NCBI GenBank assembly: GCA_025765595.1
Contig: JAIVFH010000011.1
Span: forward strand, 431,103 to 495,102
Direction of reading: 5' to 3'
DNA length: 64,000 nucleotides
DNA from: Obelidium mucronatum
Lineage: Eukaryota > Chytridiomycota > Chytridiomycetes > Chytridiales > Chytriomycetaceae
In this document: positions 33,018 to 44,018 of the stretch, piece after piece
Layout: each line of letters starts with the position of its first letter
Position numbering within the stretch: the first letter of the stretch is position 1
Notes under the pieces: model-generated
Told to the model about the DNA's origin: nothing
Seen by the model: only the letters and a program-made list of their open reading frames with translations
Database searches by the model: none
Program-made: the position numbers and the translations under genes

Positions 33018-34656
33018 ATGACTTCTGAAGAAAGATCGAAGGTGATGGACGGACCACCACCAACCGAGCACAACCATGAACACCAACAGCAGCAGCAGCA
33101 GCCAAGCGAGCAACGGTATCTGTGGTATCGCATCGTGGACACTGACGGCCAGTGCTTCAAGGCAACAACACTGGACGCTTTAGTGTTAGCCCCTCACTCC
33201 CGGACGAATGTGTTGAGCCTCAGGAAACTGATCCTCGAATGCAACCAGCCAATCTTCCGCGATCATGTTCCCTCACAGCTGAGTCTATTTGCCAATGCCC
33301 TTGCCTTCAAGGACGGAACCACCCTGGATCTATTGCATGACGTTGACATCATGCAAACTACGCCAGAAGCTCCAATGATTGTGGCTGTAATGTGTCAACT
33401 ATCGCGTAAGTCTTGGGTCGTTGGAACTTGGAAGGATTTGATGAAACTCACACATCCTATGTAGAACCACCTCCTCTACTGAGGCATGTCACAATCGAAC
33501 GAATCGAGTCCGATGTGAATTCGGTAGCTTTCTCTGAGCCTTTTCGTCGTCCTTCTCTCGATACAGCCATCCAACCTCCACAAACTGTCTCCATCACTCG
33601 TGTTCCAACTCAAAAAGCCAAAAAAATATATTACGCGCGCGATGCTTTAAACAATCCTATACCCGAATTTTCCAATCTCCCGCAACAGTTTCTCTGTGAA
33701 ATGGAACGTGTCTTTGGATCCACCAACTTTTGCTATTTCAAACCCAAGCAATTCAATGGAAAAGTATACATTGGAGGGCGAATCAATGCAGCAGGACCAA
33801 CTGGAACTAAGATAACATATGCGTGAGAAAAAATATTTGAAACTTTGACTTGGTAGGGCTCGCATTGAACCGATTCATTCCCACAGAAACGTTAAGGCGA
33901 TTTGTCAAAAGCATCATGTAGACTTTGAAAATATTCTTCAACTTCAAGAAGCCGTGAATGCATGTCGTAAAGTGGACTCGTCTGTGAGTCTGAGTGGTAG
34001 TAGCAATTGTACCAGTGGGAACTCTGGATTCTCTCCATCTCTTGCGAAACCACAACCAACAATTGCATCGAAACCACTTCCTATTGCATCGAAGCCGCCG
34101 ATAATTGCACCAGTATTTAGGGCCCCTTCTTCAGCTTATTCTGCGGCGAAATCTACAACTTCAAAGAATTCTTTGTTTCATGCACTAATTTTCGCATATC
34201 AATTGGGTAAGTTGGTGGAAGGGACGAATTTCACAGCTGTGAAATTCACTTTAAACAAAGTCTTTTTTTTTTGGTGAACAGCGGGTGGTATTCCAACACC
34301 AATGTCGGCTCTGGAACCCGCTATTGATCCAAAATTTTGGAAAGCCAATGGACACAGTGAGTTTATTTCGTACTTGGTCTCAGCTGAAGAAGCAGGAGTC
34401 GTTTCATTGAGTCACGAGCACTCGGATATAATCGTATCACTTCCGAACCAGGTTTTTTTTTCATTAGCCTTCTTCTTATGTTTATTTTCTTTTTGTCTTC
34501 TCTTCTTGCTGACGCTTTCCTTTTGTGCAGAAGGAGAGTTCTCACTCTGCCATCCCGGCGCCAGTACAAAATCGAATATTTAGCGAACGTGAAGTGGATG
34601 AAGAGAGTGATTTGTACGATGAAGTGCCGAAAATGTTGTGGGCTGATGATGTGTGA
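33018..34656 (+). CDS. B2: Crinkler-like N-terminal domain protein (453 aa)
   Basis: Five exons: 33018-33405, 33465-33822, 33887-34206, 34282-34451 and 34531-34656. The start is the first ATG of the frame (MTSEERSKVM), followed by a Gln run. Residues ~33-127 form the header: LWYRIVDTDGQCFKATTLDA, VLSLRKLILECN, VPSQLSLFA, then TTPEAPMIVAV. This pattern fits the ubiquitin-like Crinkler header. The middle block PQQFLCEMERVFGSTNFCY and the EFISYLVSAEEA segment align with B1, and intron positions match, including the one after the header. The disordered region is much shorter than in B1 and lacks its repeats. It ends in an acidic tail (EVDEESDLYDEV). No signal peptide, so any effector role would need an unusual export route or an intracellular function. 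Confidence 0.65.
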
Positions 34657-34924
34657 AAAAATAAAAAGTTGTTGCTGCTGCTGCTATAAATATTATCATG
34701 CTCAAAAGAAACCCCTGGAAAACGGGGAGGACTTAAAAACGCATTTCTAAGTTCATCATCATTAAGACAACCCAATGCAATCAGCCATAACCCACTTTGC
34801 CTGGTACAGTGTTGGTTCAAACACCCGTTTCCCAAAACTCACCACCAGAATCTTCCATCCCAATCATTCTTAATCCAAGATCGTAACGCATAACCATAAT
34901 GTACCGTGAAAAGTTTACTTCCTT
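34657..34924. other. Spacer between B2 and C2
   Basis: Contains AATAAA close after the B2 stop, a likely poly(A) signal, and no gene. Confidence 0.4.
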
Positions 34925-35371
34925 ATGACCCATTCCTCCGAAGAAATTGAATTCCCAGCAGTGTCCGTTGTTGATTCAGCTGTCGATCTTTCTGCCAATG
35001 GATTTTTTTTTCAAGGTCACTTGATAGATCTTTACGATCATTTTGTGGAAAAATCATTCGTTACGCTAGCAGCTCGTGTAGGGATTCTTTTGTACTCCTC
35101 GAGGCCCAAGGCTAACTGCAATGTCCCCAAAACCATGTTTTTCACACTGCCCGAGTTGACAGACGTCGTAACTTCGGTTGTATTCGGGAATACAATGCTG
35201 ACGGATGTAACATTGCTGTTTTTCACACCAACTATGGACGGATGCTACTCCCGGTTGCAGGACCGGGAGGGGGATGGGAAAGGACGGAATGATATCAAAC
35301 CAAGCGTTGTGGACATTGAAGCAAGCATATCAGAGGAGATGAATAGGGGGGTGTATTTGAAGGTGTGGTAG
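34925..35371 (+). CDS. C2: counterpart of C1 beside B2 (149 codons including stop)
   Basis: A single frame beginning MTHSSEEIEFP. Its first 25 codons and the ~35 bp upstream align with C1, but the ATG shared in the upstream DNA (about 34900) leads to an early stop here. The frame is therefore entered from a different start than in C1. After DSAVDLSANG the two proteins diverge, apart from a short VGILLYSS / IGILVNSS echo. Later it has hydrophobic and acidic segments. It may be a decaying or re-framed copy. Function unknown. Confidence 0.4.
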   Translation: MTHSSEEIEFPAVSVVDSAVDLSANGFFFQGHLIDLYDHFVEKSFVTLAARVGILLYSSRPKANCNVPKTMFFTLPELTDVVTSVVFGNTMLTDVTLLFFTPTMDGCYSRLQDREGDGKGRNDIKPSVVDIEASISEEMNRGVYLKVW

Positions 35372-35599
35372 GAGGACTTCCGAGAACCCCGTCAATAATC
35401 TCCCGAAAGGCCACAGCTTTAAGAAACAAGTTAACAATCATCGCGGGGGGCCACGGCAGCAGAAGAAGTGCAAATTGATTTGGATCGCAGAAAGCTTTTG
35501 GCCGATTTGGTACACTTAATAGATGTTAAAGAGACCGAGAAGCAATCCAAGTGACCAAAATCCACCACCCACTGCACAACATCTATTCCGAGGGACTGA

Positions 35600-36980
35600 C
35601 ACCCAGACCAACCCCTGAAAAAGGACATGAATAAAATTTCGCATCAATAACGGCAGTAATTAAAAGCAATTCTCACCGCAAGCGTTTTTAATTTCAAAGT
35701 GTTGCTGAATACCCATTTTTCAAAAGCTCCTGGACCAATCGAGAAAAGTCGGCAGTTTCAAATACATTGGTCAAAGAATAACTCGCGTTGATTTTGTTCT
35801 CACCTGAAATTGGTGCAATAAACAAAAGAAATTAAACCCTGACATCTGGAATGTATGAATGGAGAACGAACCGGAGCAAACTCGAAAGCAAATTGCTGGA
35901 CTCCAAGTCATCATCCAGTGAAGAAATGCGGGGCTAGTGGGCTACCAGAGAGAGCTTATAAACAGCTTTTCGGTCTGTGGAGCCAAACAAGAGAATCAAG
36001 GTGATGCCTAACGAGCGCCCACAAAATTCACGCCCTGTGCTTTATATAATCACAATCAGAAAGCCTCTCGGTGTATCCAGCAGTCAAGTGTGAGTCCACG
36101 ACTAATCAGGTGAACACTTGAAGAAATCAAGCTCGACGAAAATGAACAAAATTCAAGAAACTGGAATTCCAAATTCCCCTTCTATTCTGGGGGACTTCTT
36201 CATCTAGTTTGCGTTTTTTTTAGTGGCGAGACTAAAGGCGTGGTGTCATGTTTCGATTCCAAGCGAGATTTTATGAATTTGGACATCAAACTCTGAAGAA
36301 GAGAAACCGACAGACGATAATGGGAGCGTTCGCGACAGATAGATGGATTACTGAGCATCAGCGTACACTGGCATTTCCTGAAACGGATGAATCCCTTTTG
36401 ATAAAATGAGTCGGTTCCGGGTAAGTACACGGCGGGTTCAACATTCGGATTTTAAAAAATACGTTGAATCATGGAGCGGACGGTAGTCGCAGCTTTGGGA
36501 GCGATCATTGTGAGTACGGTCTGTATCTGTTTGTTGCCTCCTATTGTAGACATATTGATGACTTCAGGCGCAGACCCCCACTATGACGAGTCTTACCATA
36601 GATCTCGTCCGCATTGAATCTATTGTACTGGTGTCGATGTTAGGTCCTCAGGATATCGCCTCAGTCTAATTTTGGCTTCTAAATTCTGGACAAACAACCG
36701 CGAACAACAAAATTGATCATTCTACAAAGATCAAAATATTGATTTAATTTGGATCTGTCTGAGTCGAACCGTGCTCCTTGTGATGCTTGATTGGTGCCTC
36801 GGGGAAAACAGAGGTCATCGTAGCGGCTATGTGTCCCAGAACAGAACTCCAAACAGAAAAAAAGATGGGAATCAACATGGAATATACTTCATTTAATATC
36901 TGTCGATTTAATGAAGATTTTTCGTCGATGGTTTTAATCCCCTGCATCTCGCTGCTGACTCCCAGTTTCTAATTTTGGAA
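35600..36980 (-). repeat. Family A upstream block, orphan copy
   Basis: More diverged than the other three blocks but collinear with them: ATCAAGGTGATG, AGATAGATGGATTACTG, AATGAGTCGG, GGACGGTAGT and TCTAATTTTGG in order. No family-A coding exons were recognised on its left, where C2 lies. Either the gene was deleted or the block moved alone. Confidence 0.5.
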
Positions 36981-37741
36981 TGAATTTCTTTTTGATACTT
37001 GAATTAAATAACACCACCAGCGAATAGAACAACGAAAATGTTCTATACCAAATTTTTTAAAGGCTGTATTGGATATCTACAATGATATCAGTTAGAAAAG
37101 CCATATGGTGTGTTCAAGTGTTGAGATCAAAGTAAAGCAATAATGCAATATGTATTCTTGACCCCTTTCATGGAATTTCATAATTCGCTTTCCGCACAGT
37201 CTACAACAAACCTCCTTTGAGAATTCAGGTCAATCAACGAATATGCTAAAACTTGTAGCCTATTTCAGTAGCGCCAAAACCCCCGAAAGTATTAACTGAT
37301 ACGATGGCTGGGACTAATTGACGCTGCTGTGAACCCCTTCGAAGGCATTTGTCCTGCCCAATTTTTTTTCTATCTCTAGAATTATACCCTGAAATTGTCC
37401 AGTTAAAGGTGCAGTACAAAAATCCCTTTATCACGCCGCATCGGGCGCGATCACGTCTATATCCCTCTCGCGATAAGATTGGTGAGGCAGAGGAGCTCGG
37501 CACTGCTTATTGGCGGCCATCAGTGATCGACTTGAATAGATGTGTTCAGTCAAAGCATACAGAAAGAGCTTTGCGCGTAAACCAGTTACTAACACGTTCA
37601 GAATGACTTTGACGCGTTTAATTAACACGCGGCGTCTTGGGGTTAGGGTATAGACATAGGCATTCCTGTCTCTGACCCAAATCTGACAATTCCCTTGTTG
37701 TAAAATTGTTCCGCACCTTTATTAACCACGTAAACAAATAG
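36981..37741. other. Intergenic stretch
   Basis: No convincing gene. The minus-strand frame at 37246-37503 has no supporting feature. A single TTAGGG at about 37644 is not a telomere array. Confidence 0.4.
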
Positions 37742-38959
37742 ATGAATCATTGCGCGGATCTTAAACCCTTTTTGGATGCTTCTGACCGCGTTGCGATGCC
37801 TTTTACGACTTGCTCAATTTCTAAACCCAGTCTTGATGTTGAACAGCAGGTAAAGGATAGTATGTGTTTTCAACCAATCTAATGAGGTAATTGAAAATAA
37901 TCCAAAGAATCATAAACCTGCATTTATCCACACAGCCGGGCATTTTAAGCAAAGAAGCTTTCTTGAGTAAGATTCACAAAATCGTAGAAGAGCGACTAAC
38001 ACGATTTTTTAAGTTTTCCACCCATATCATCTTTCAAAAAATATACAAGCTTGCCTATTGTCTTGGAACCGTCAAAAATTGAAGGGGCAGTTATGTTTAG
38101 GTACATTGGACATTTAGCTTATGCTACTATCTAAATAGAATCCCCAGAGTACTTTTCAAAAAGTGTGTTACTACGGCTGGAATTTCTAACATCGGATTGA
38201 GGGCTTTTGGTATCTGGAACGCTTTGCCAAAGATAGAGCAGAAAGTCGCACAGGTCGCCAAGGTCGCCAAAAGCGTTCGATTGTAAGTTTTAACCTCTTT
38301 AGCCTAGGTTTTAGTTTGAAGTTGGCTAACATCAAACATTTTCCGTTTGCATCAGTATGTTTCCGGCTCGCGGGGATACAGAATACGTAATGCATTCAGC
38401 TGATGACTATGACCGCTCCTTTACCCAACCCACTGATGGCCACTTACGAGTTTTTCTCTCGTTGGTTGATCTGCGACAGATGGGAGCAATCACTCCAAAC
38501 TCTGCCAGACATGCAAAGCTCTTCGAATATGAACGGTTTTGTTTCGGAAAGTGTCCATTGTCAGTGGACCAGTGGGCCTCAGTAACTTTGTCAACGAATC
38601 AAATGAGATACAACCGGGATGACATGAAAGATGGGCCTGAGAATACCTTCATGCTGCACGAGCCCGAGCAAGAATGGGATACCGAAGATTTCGACTATGA
38701 AAAGTTCGGGGAAGAAAATGGAGATGATGAAGAGAGGTTTGGGACCTATATAGAAGCGACTATCCTCGCTGGTGAAACACAACGTGATTCTGAGGAGAGC
38801 GACCATATGCAAGCCGAAGAGCAAGAACTCGTCCGAACTGACAGCGGGCTATCGCTGGAAGAGAGCCTTGAAGACGTGCCGACTTCTCAGGGATCCATCA
38901 GTTCAGAAAATGTCGATTATCAACCACGGCGCCATCGAAGAGGATCGGCCGACTTCTAA
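37742..38959 (+). CDS. Hypothetical four-exon gene with acidic C-terminus (308 aa)
   Basis: A phase-consistent model uses exons 37742-37849, 37887-37966, 38148-38282 and 38356-38959. The last exon is the firm part: MFPARGDTEYVMHSADDYD, then HLRVFLSLVDLRQMG, then a strongly acidic region (EDFDYEKFGEENGDDEERFG) and an Arg-rich end (RRHRRGSADF). Exon 3 encodes a repeated VAQVAKVAKSV helix. The first intron would be only 37 nt and the second about 180 nt, so the 5' part is uncertain; another frame at 37891-38082 competes. No family recognised. Confidence 0.45.
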
Positions 38960-40159
38960 TTCACCATCAGCAATTTCAGAACTTTTAATTTTTTTCTATT
39001 TTTTGGTAAGAGGTGCCACTCCTTGTTACGGTACCTCCTTGTTCATCGACAAACCAACAGGTCCCTCATTTCAATAATATGTTAACGAACCTGCCCGCCG
39101 ATACTGCTCCAATCCATTTTGAATATTATAGTCACCCGCCTTCAAGTTTTTACACAAGCAATCTCACGCAACCCTCAGAAATATCTGAACAAAAAACCGA
39201 CACGCAAAACGCACAAAAAAGACACGCACCTCAGAAAGCACTCAGAAAGCACTTCCTACCCATTCTCAACCAAATACCAAATTCCTGCAATACTTTCATC
39301 CATTTTATCAAAGTTTTGCTGCAACACCACCCCCTACCAGCTCCAGTAGCAATCCATAATCATACGTCTCCAACTCTCACTCCTTGAGACTGAAAAATTC
39401 TACAATGCTCGCGCTTCCCTCAGTTGTCCTTCCAAAACTACAGCACTGACCGACACTCAAGTTGATGCCACCAAATACTCGACCACCACCCAACTCGGGC
39501 CCTGTCTCACACATCTGTTCTTCCCAAAACTACTCGCATTAAATACCGCTTTCAAATCTTCTACCTTGAACGCAACAACATAATGCCACGCTGTAAGTGT
39601 CCAATTCAAAGTATGACTGCAAATTCCCCACATACACTTAACAGTATAATTTGTTCCTTCTGTTTTTTTAAGAGCTTTCACCGACCAGTCTATCTTGGAA
39701 ATCGAACGCTGGTTGCCCTCTTGGCAACGCTGAGTGCCTTGTATCTGGTCTTTTTTAACTTCGATATCCTCAAGAGAGGGAATCGCTGTCTTTATTTATA
39801 GCAGTTATACTGATCAAGCCTAATAGGCAAAATTTGAATGGAGATAAATGTAGACAAGTTGTGAATAAACTGTTGTAGTGTAGAAGAAGAAAATATTGGA
39901 GGGAATGGTCCTTGAGGTCTCGGACATTCTTGGTTGGCTTGTGTGGCTTGTATCGGAGGATAGGTGCCGAGAAAATTCTTCAATTTGAAACGAGAGATAG
40001 AGCGTCGGCAGGCGGCGATCGGCAGAGAAAAGAAAACAGGGTACAACTGACGTAGATAACTGATGAACTGAACTGAACAAATAAACTTGAAGATACAAAA
40101 CTTAATAAAAACGAGAAAATAGAAAGGAACCTCATGAGGCAGATTCGAAAATCAAACTG
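38960..40159. other. Intergenic stretch with a possible membrane-anchor fragment
   Basis: A plus-strand segment near 39675-39801 encodes a plausible single membrane span (TLVALLATLSALYLVFFNFD). I could not build a gene around it in frame. The other frames here are Pro/Thr/Ser-rich and unsupported. Confidence 0.3.
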
Positions 40160-41970
40160 TCACTTTTTCCAATGGGGAGTTATATTATTCTGAGCCGCCA
40201 GGCGGGGAACATGAGTCACAAAGAAACGAACAGGAATTTCAATTTTCACCCACTGTGTTTTGATTTTTGAGTTGAATTCTGGTTTAGTGGCTGCCGCCTT
40301 CTTGTTAACTCGTTCTTCGGCGAGACTGATGGCACTATCTTGTGGTAGAATAGATGATGGCTTGGCCACTTCTCCTATTAACGCTGGCTTTATGTGATTG
40401 GTTAGAGTTGCTTCCAGCGGTGATGTTGGTGGGGGAATTGAGGCATCCGGAATCTTGATGTTCACTTTGGGCCCAGCAGAAGCAGTTGCTGTCAGTCTGT
40501 TTATAAGATTCCTCCGTCTCTTTCGTACAGAGAGCGATTCGTGTTTAATTGGGGGCGTTGCTTCCACATTGAATGAGACCTTTTGTGGCGCGTTTCCCAA
40601 CGAGACATTGTTGCGAGCAACACCAGTCGAGGCATCAGGCAAACTTTTTTCCGATGGAAGAAGCGGAACAGTTGCAGCTTCTAGGCAGAATGATTGCTGC
40701 TCTCTGCCAACACTCAGGCTCAAATTTTCTCCCACCGATAGGTTTTGTGGTACTGTCCCTAACATAGCGCCAGTCGAAATTGGCAGATTGGACTCCGTTG
40801 CAGAATTTGGAATATGTTCCAGTGGGGATTCTTTCGATTCTTGGTGGTTTGACCCCTAATTCCAAATTCATTGGTCACTACTAAACGCTTAACTCCAATA
40901 CCTATTCACACTTACTTCCACCAAATGGACATGGTCATATAAAGCAGTAGCGTTTGATTTCTCTGCAAGAAGAGGAACACAAGCGGCTGATAAGTCTAGT
41001 TTTAATTCTTCACAGAATGGTTTCTGGTTTCATTGGGTGTAACTATGCCTTTTCCTTCAATACCAAACACATTCACAGCTACCTTCAGGGAGACCTGCGG
41101 TGTTTCTTCTAACGCCGTATTGTCAGTTGTTGAATTAAAAAGTTCGGCCGCCAAGAGTGGAGCAGGTTTTGCCACTGGATCTCGTTTACAGTTTGATCCC
41201 TAATTCCATCTTGATTAGCTGTGAACTTTCCTTCATCTCCAACACAAACTCACAGATTTCGCCAAAGATGGGACTTTGGGTGCCGATATATGTATGCGCT
41301 GGCCAGAAACAGTGAACATAACAGTCTTTTCAATTTCCACTTGCGACAATTGCGCTGCTTTGGTAAGAGCACGCTGTTTCGAAACAAACTTTCCATTGCT
41401 CAAAATGCTACCCAAAGTGTGTTACTTGGTTAAAGTGCCAGAAAAACAAAAAACAATTTAGAAAATCTCACAGTGACTGGACGATCTCCAAATCCGAGCT
41501 TGAAACAACCTTTTGGACGGCTTCTGAAAAGTCGCCAGCAGTGGCGGCTTCAATCAGCGTCGTAAAGGTGACACTGAAACTAGTGCGAGAACCTTGACCC
41601 CACGCAAGCTGAACCCGTTTAGAAAACAGTGCCTCGTTTACTTGTTGACAAGTAATGGCGCTTCCTTCGACTGGATTTGATCTTGTTATCCTTCGGGAAG
41701 TTCAAAAAAGTACCAGCACAACAAGAAAGAATACTCGCACACTTACAATAGCTTGACTGACTGCAGCTCATTTGGAGTCACGCTGTACGCGTTTTCCTCC
41801 ATCAAGAAACGGGCAAGATCCTTTGCAGAATTGGCCGTGATAGTGTTGCTGATTGCAACGTGAAGAGATCCGGTAGGTTGAAGCGTGACTTGCTCAAGGA
41901 AGGCAAGTACGTTTTCGTCCGTTGCCGACTGCTTTGAATGGGTAGCAAGGAGGGTGCTCTGAATGCTCAT
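40160..41970 (-). CDS. Family A copy 4: intact six-exon gene (505 aa, novel family)
   Basis: Exons: 41970-41747, 41690-41472, 41407-41254, 41199-41083, 41023-40916 and 40855-40160, with consistent phases. Exons 1 and 3 have exactly the same lengths as in copy 3 (224 and 154 nt). Exon 1 has FLEQVTLQPTGSLHVAISN. Exon 2 has the related FSVTFTTLIEAATAGDF unit. Exon 3 has KQRALTKAAQLSQVEIEKTV. Exons 4 and 5 are only loosely alignable with copy 3. Exon 6 carries a basic SLSVRKRRRNLINRL stretch and the conserved end QWVKIEIPVRFF. There is no Asn run here. Conserved splice sites and ends against a fast-changing middle suggest a functional, diversifying gene. No known domain recognised. Confidence 0.75.
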
Positions 41971-41989
41971 ATTCTGCTGCTGTTTAGAT

Positions 41990-43330
41990 AAAATTGTTAC
42001 TTTGTAAATCTGCCTTCTCTCAGGGATTTTCCCAACTCGCCTTTATTCCGTGTTACGATGTGAGAAGAAAAATCAAGCAAAATTCAAAATGAGCGTAGGC
42101 TCAAGCGATAACTATTCCAGCAGTTTAAGGCTTTTAAGACAGTGGCCCTAGCTCGAAGACAAATCTATCAATCTACTTGGACGGTTTGTTTGATCCTTTC
42201 ACTCAACGCAGTTGAACAAACCCCTGGAAATGAAATAAATGAAATTGCGCATTAGCTTCAAAGGTAATTGAAACGAATCTTACCAGAATAAATTGTTGGC
42301 CTATTCAATCACCGTTCTCGGGGCAATTCTCTCTTTGACCACGCATGACGTTTTGATAATCTTGGTTACAAATTCTTTCGCGCAGAGTAAAGCCATTTTC
42401 AAATAAATCCATGCCGAATAAATACGCGCTGACTTCGCTTCGCGCGAAAAATGGTGAAATAAAACAAAACAAAACAAAATCAGTCGCGAGAGCCAACAAG
42501 AGTAGATTCGATGCAAATAGAAGCACTCTACAAGACAAGACTTGAGCTAATGACGAATCACGGACAAAGCAGATTGAGGGTACAATTTGTGTTATGTTGG
42601 GTGGATGAGGTGAGTTAAACAACGGAATCAAGATAATGCGTATCAGAGCACCCACCAACGCTCAGAACCACTATTCTACTAAATCTTAATCAAAAAGCTT
42701 CCAGATGGTGCCAGAGCTTAAGCGCGAGAGCAGAATTGGTTGGATGGAATATTGGAGATTATATGTCCTGGATGAAATCGGCAAAACGCCAGAAACTAGT
42801 ATGCAAAGCCCCTTCTCGGGCTTGGGAATGAATGCCTCATCTGATGTTGAGTTTTCCTCAGCATAATGGCCGATGTGTTTTTATAATTTCATTCCAGGAT
42901 GACTTTCAGAATCAAGTTGGACACAAAAAGAAGGGAGAGTGACTGACGATGGGACAATACGCAGATAGATGTATTACTGGAAATCAGGCATATTTTTCCG
43001 AAAAGGATAATTCAGTTTTGCTGCATGAGACGGCAGCGGGCTAGCACATGGCTGGTTCGATATTCTGATATTCGAAAAATTACATTGAGCCATAAGATGG
43101 GCGGCATTTTCGGCTTTGTGGAAAGATAATTGTGAGTGACATCCTGTTGTAGTTGTTGACTCCTGTTTTAGGCATAGACGGCTTCAGTCATATCCCCACT
43201 TGCCGAAACGAGTCATTGATATGTCCCCCGCTATTGATTGTGGCGGCGTCGCTGTCGGAACGCTGACTTTTTGGGATCATTCTAATTTTGGCATGAGTTT
43301 CTTTATTCACATTCGACCACAACAAACAGC
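41990..43330 (-). repeat. Family A upstream block, copy 3
   Basis: About 1.3 kb directly upstream of family A copy 4, collinear with 2340-3640 and 23150-24560. It contains the shared CGCAGATAGATG and CAGCGGGCTAGC-type words. Confidence 0.65.
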
Positions 43331-43855
43331 CATAGACCGAAGCTGATCGTTTAAAGATCAAAAATATCGAGTTTAACTAATTTGGTTTATTGGTAAGGCG
43401 TTCGATTGGATGCTGGATCTGTACTCCTAAAAAAGGTATATTTTAAGATGTTTTGACGGCTTAAGTAGAACTAAACTCCGAAAACAAAAGGGTCCGAGGT
43501 AGAATTTATATCATTATACATTCACTGCATTTGTAGATATCATGAATACTTATTCGCTTATGGTCCAAGCCCCTCAGAATGAAGAAAGAAAAGGTTCGAA
43601 GATGTTCACAAGAACGTAATATATAAATATTTATTGTTTTTACGAAGCATACTGCGATTTCAATTGTTTTTTAATTCAAACATCAAGAAGCGGATTTCAA
43701 ACTCCTAAAAAAATTGGTTTGAATAAATCGCGCTTGCAAGAGATACGGGCAAGAATATTCAAGAGCACAGTGACAACATATTTCTGCATTGTTGGTTGTC
43801 TTTATTTGTCGACTTCAAGATGGGGGGTACTGTAGTCTCAATTTTATCGTCGGCA
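43331..43855. other. Intergenic AT-rich stretch
   Basis: No gene seen. A TATATAAATATTTATTG word lies near 43620. Confidence 0.4.
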
Positions 43856-43859
43856 AGAA

Positions 43860-44018
43860 CACCGCAAACAAACAATCAACTTCCAGCTCCTTCCACGTGT
43901 TCCATCTCGGGTCATTTTAGCCATACAAAGGAAAGTGTATTAATAGCCTCAAGAAAGAATATAAAACGCGTTCTTTCGTATTGTATTCCCCCCACAAAAA
44001 AGTAAAAAGAAACCCAAA
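43860..44018 (+). promoter_or_regulatory. D2 promoter, conserved with D1
   Basis: Shares long exact words with the D1 upstream region, including TCTCGGGTCATTTTAGCCA and TATAAAACGCGTTCTTTC about 45-65 bp before the start codon. Conservation of non-coding DNA at this level means either a recent duplication or a constrained promoter. Confidence 0.6.

Noticed and set aside
37634..37650. GGGGTTAGGG as a possible telomere repeat
   Set aside because: A single occurrence with no tandem array; chance.
39013..39387. 124-residue Pro/His/Thr-rich frame
   Set aside because: Composition follows C/A-rich DNA, with no splice sites or family match.
43796..44005. Short plus-strand frame before D2
   Set aside because: It coincides with the promoter region conserved between D1 and D2, including the TATA-like box.
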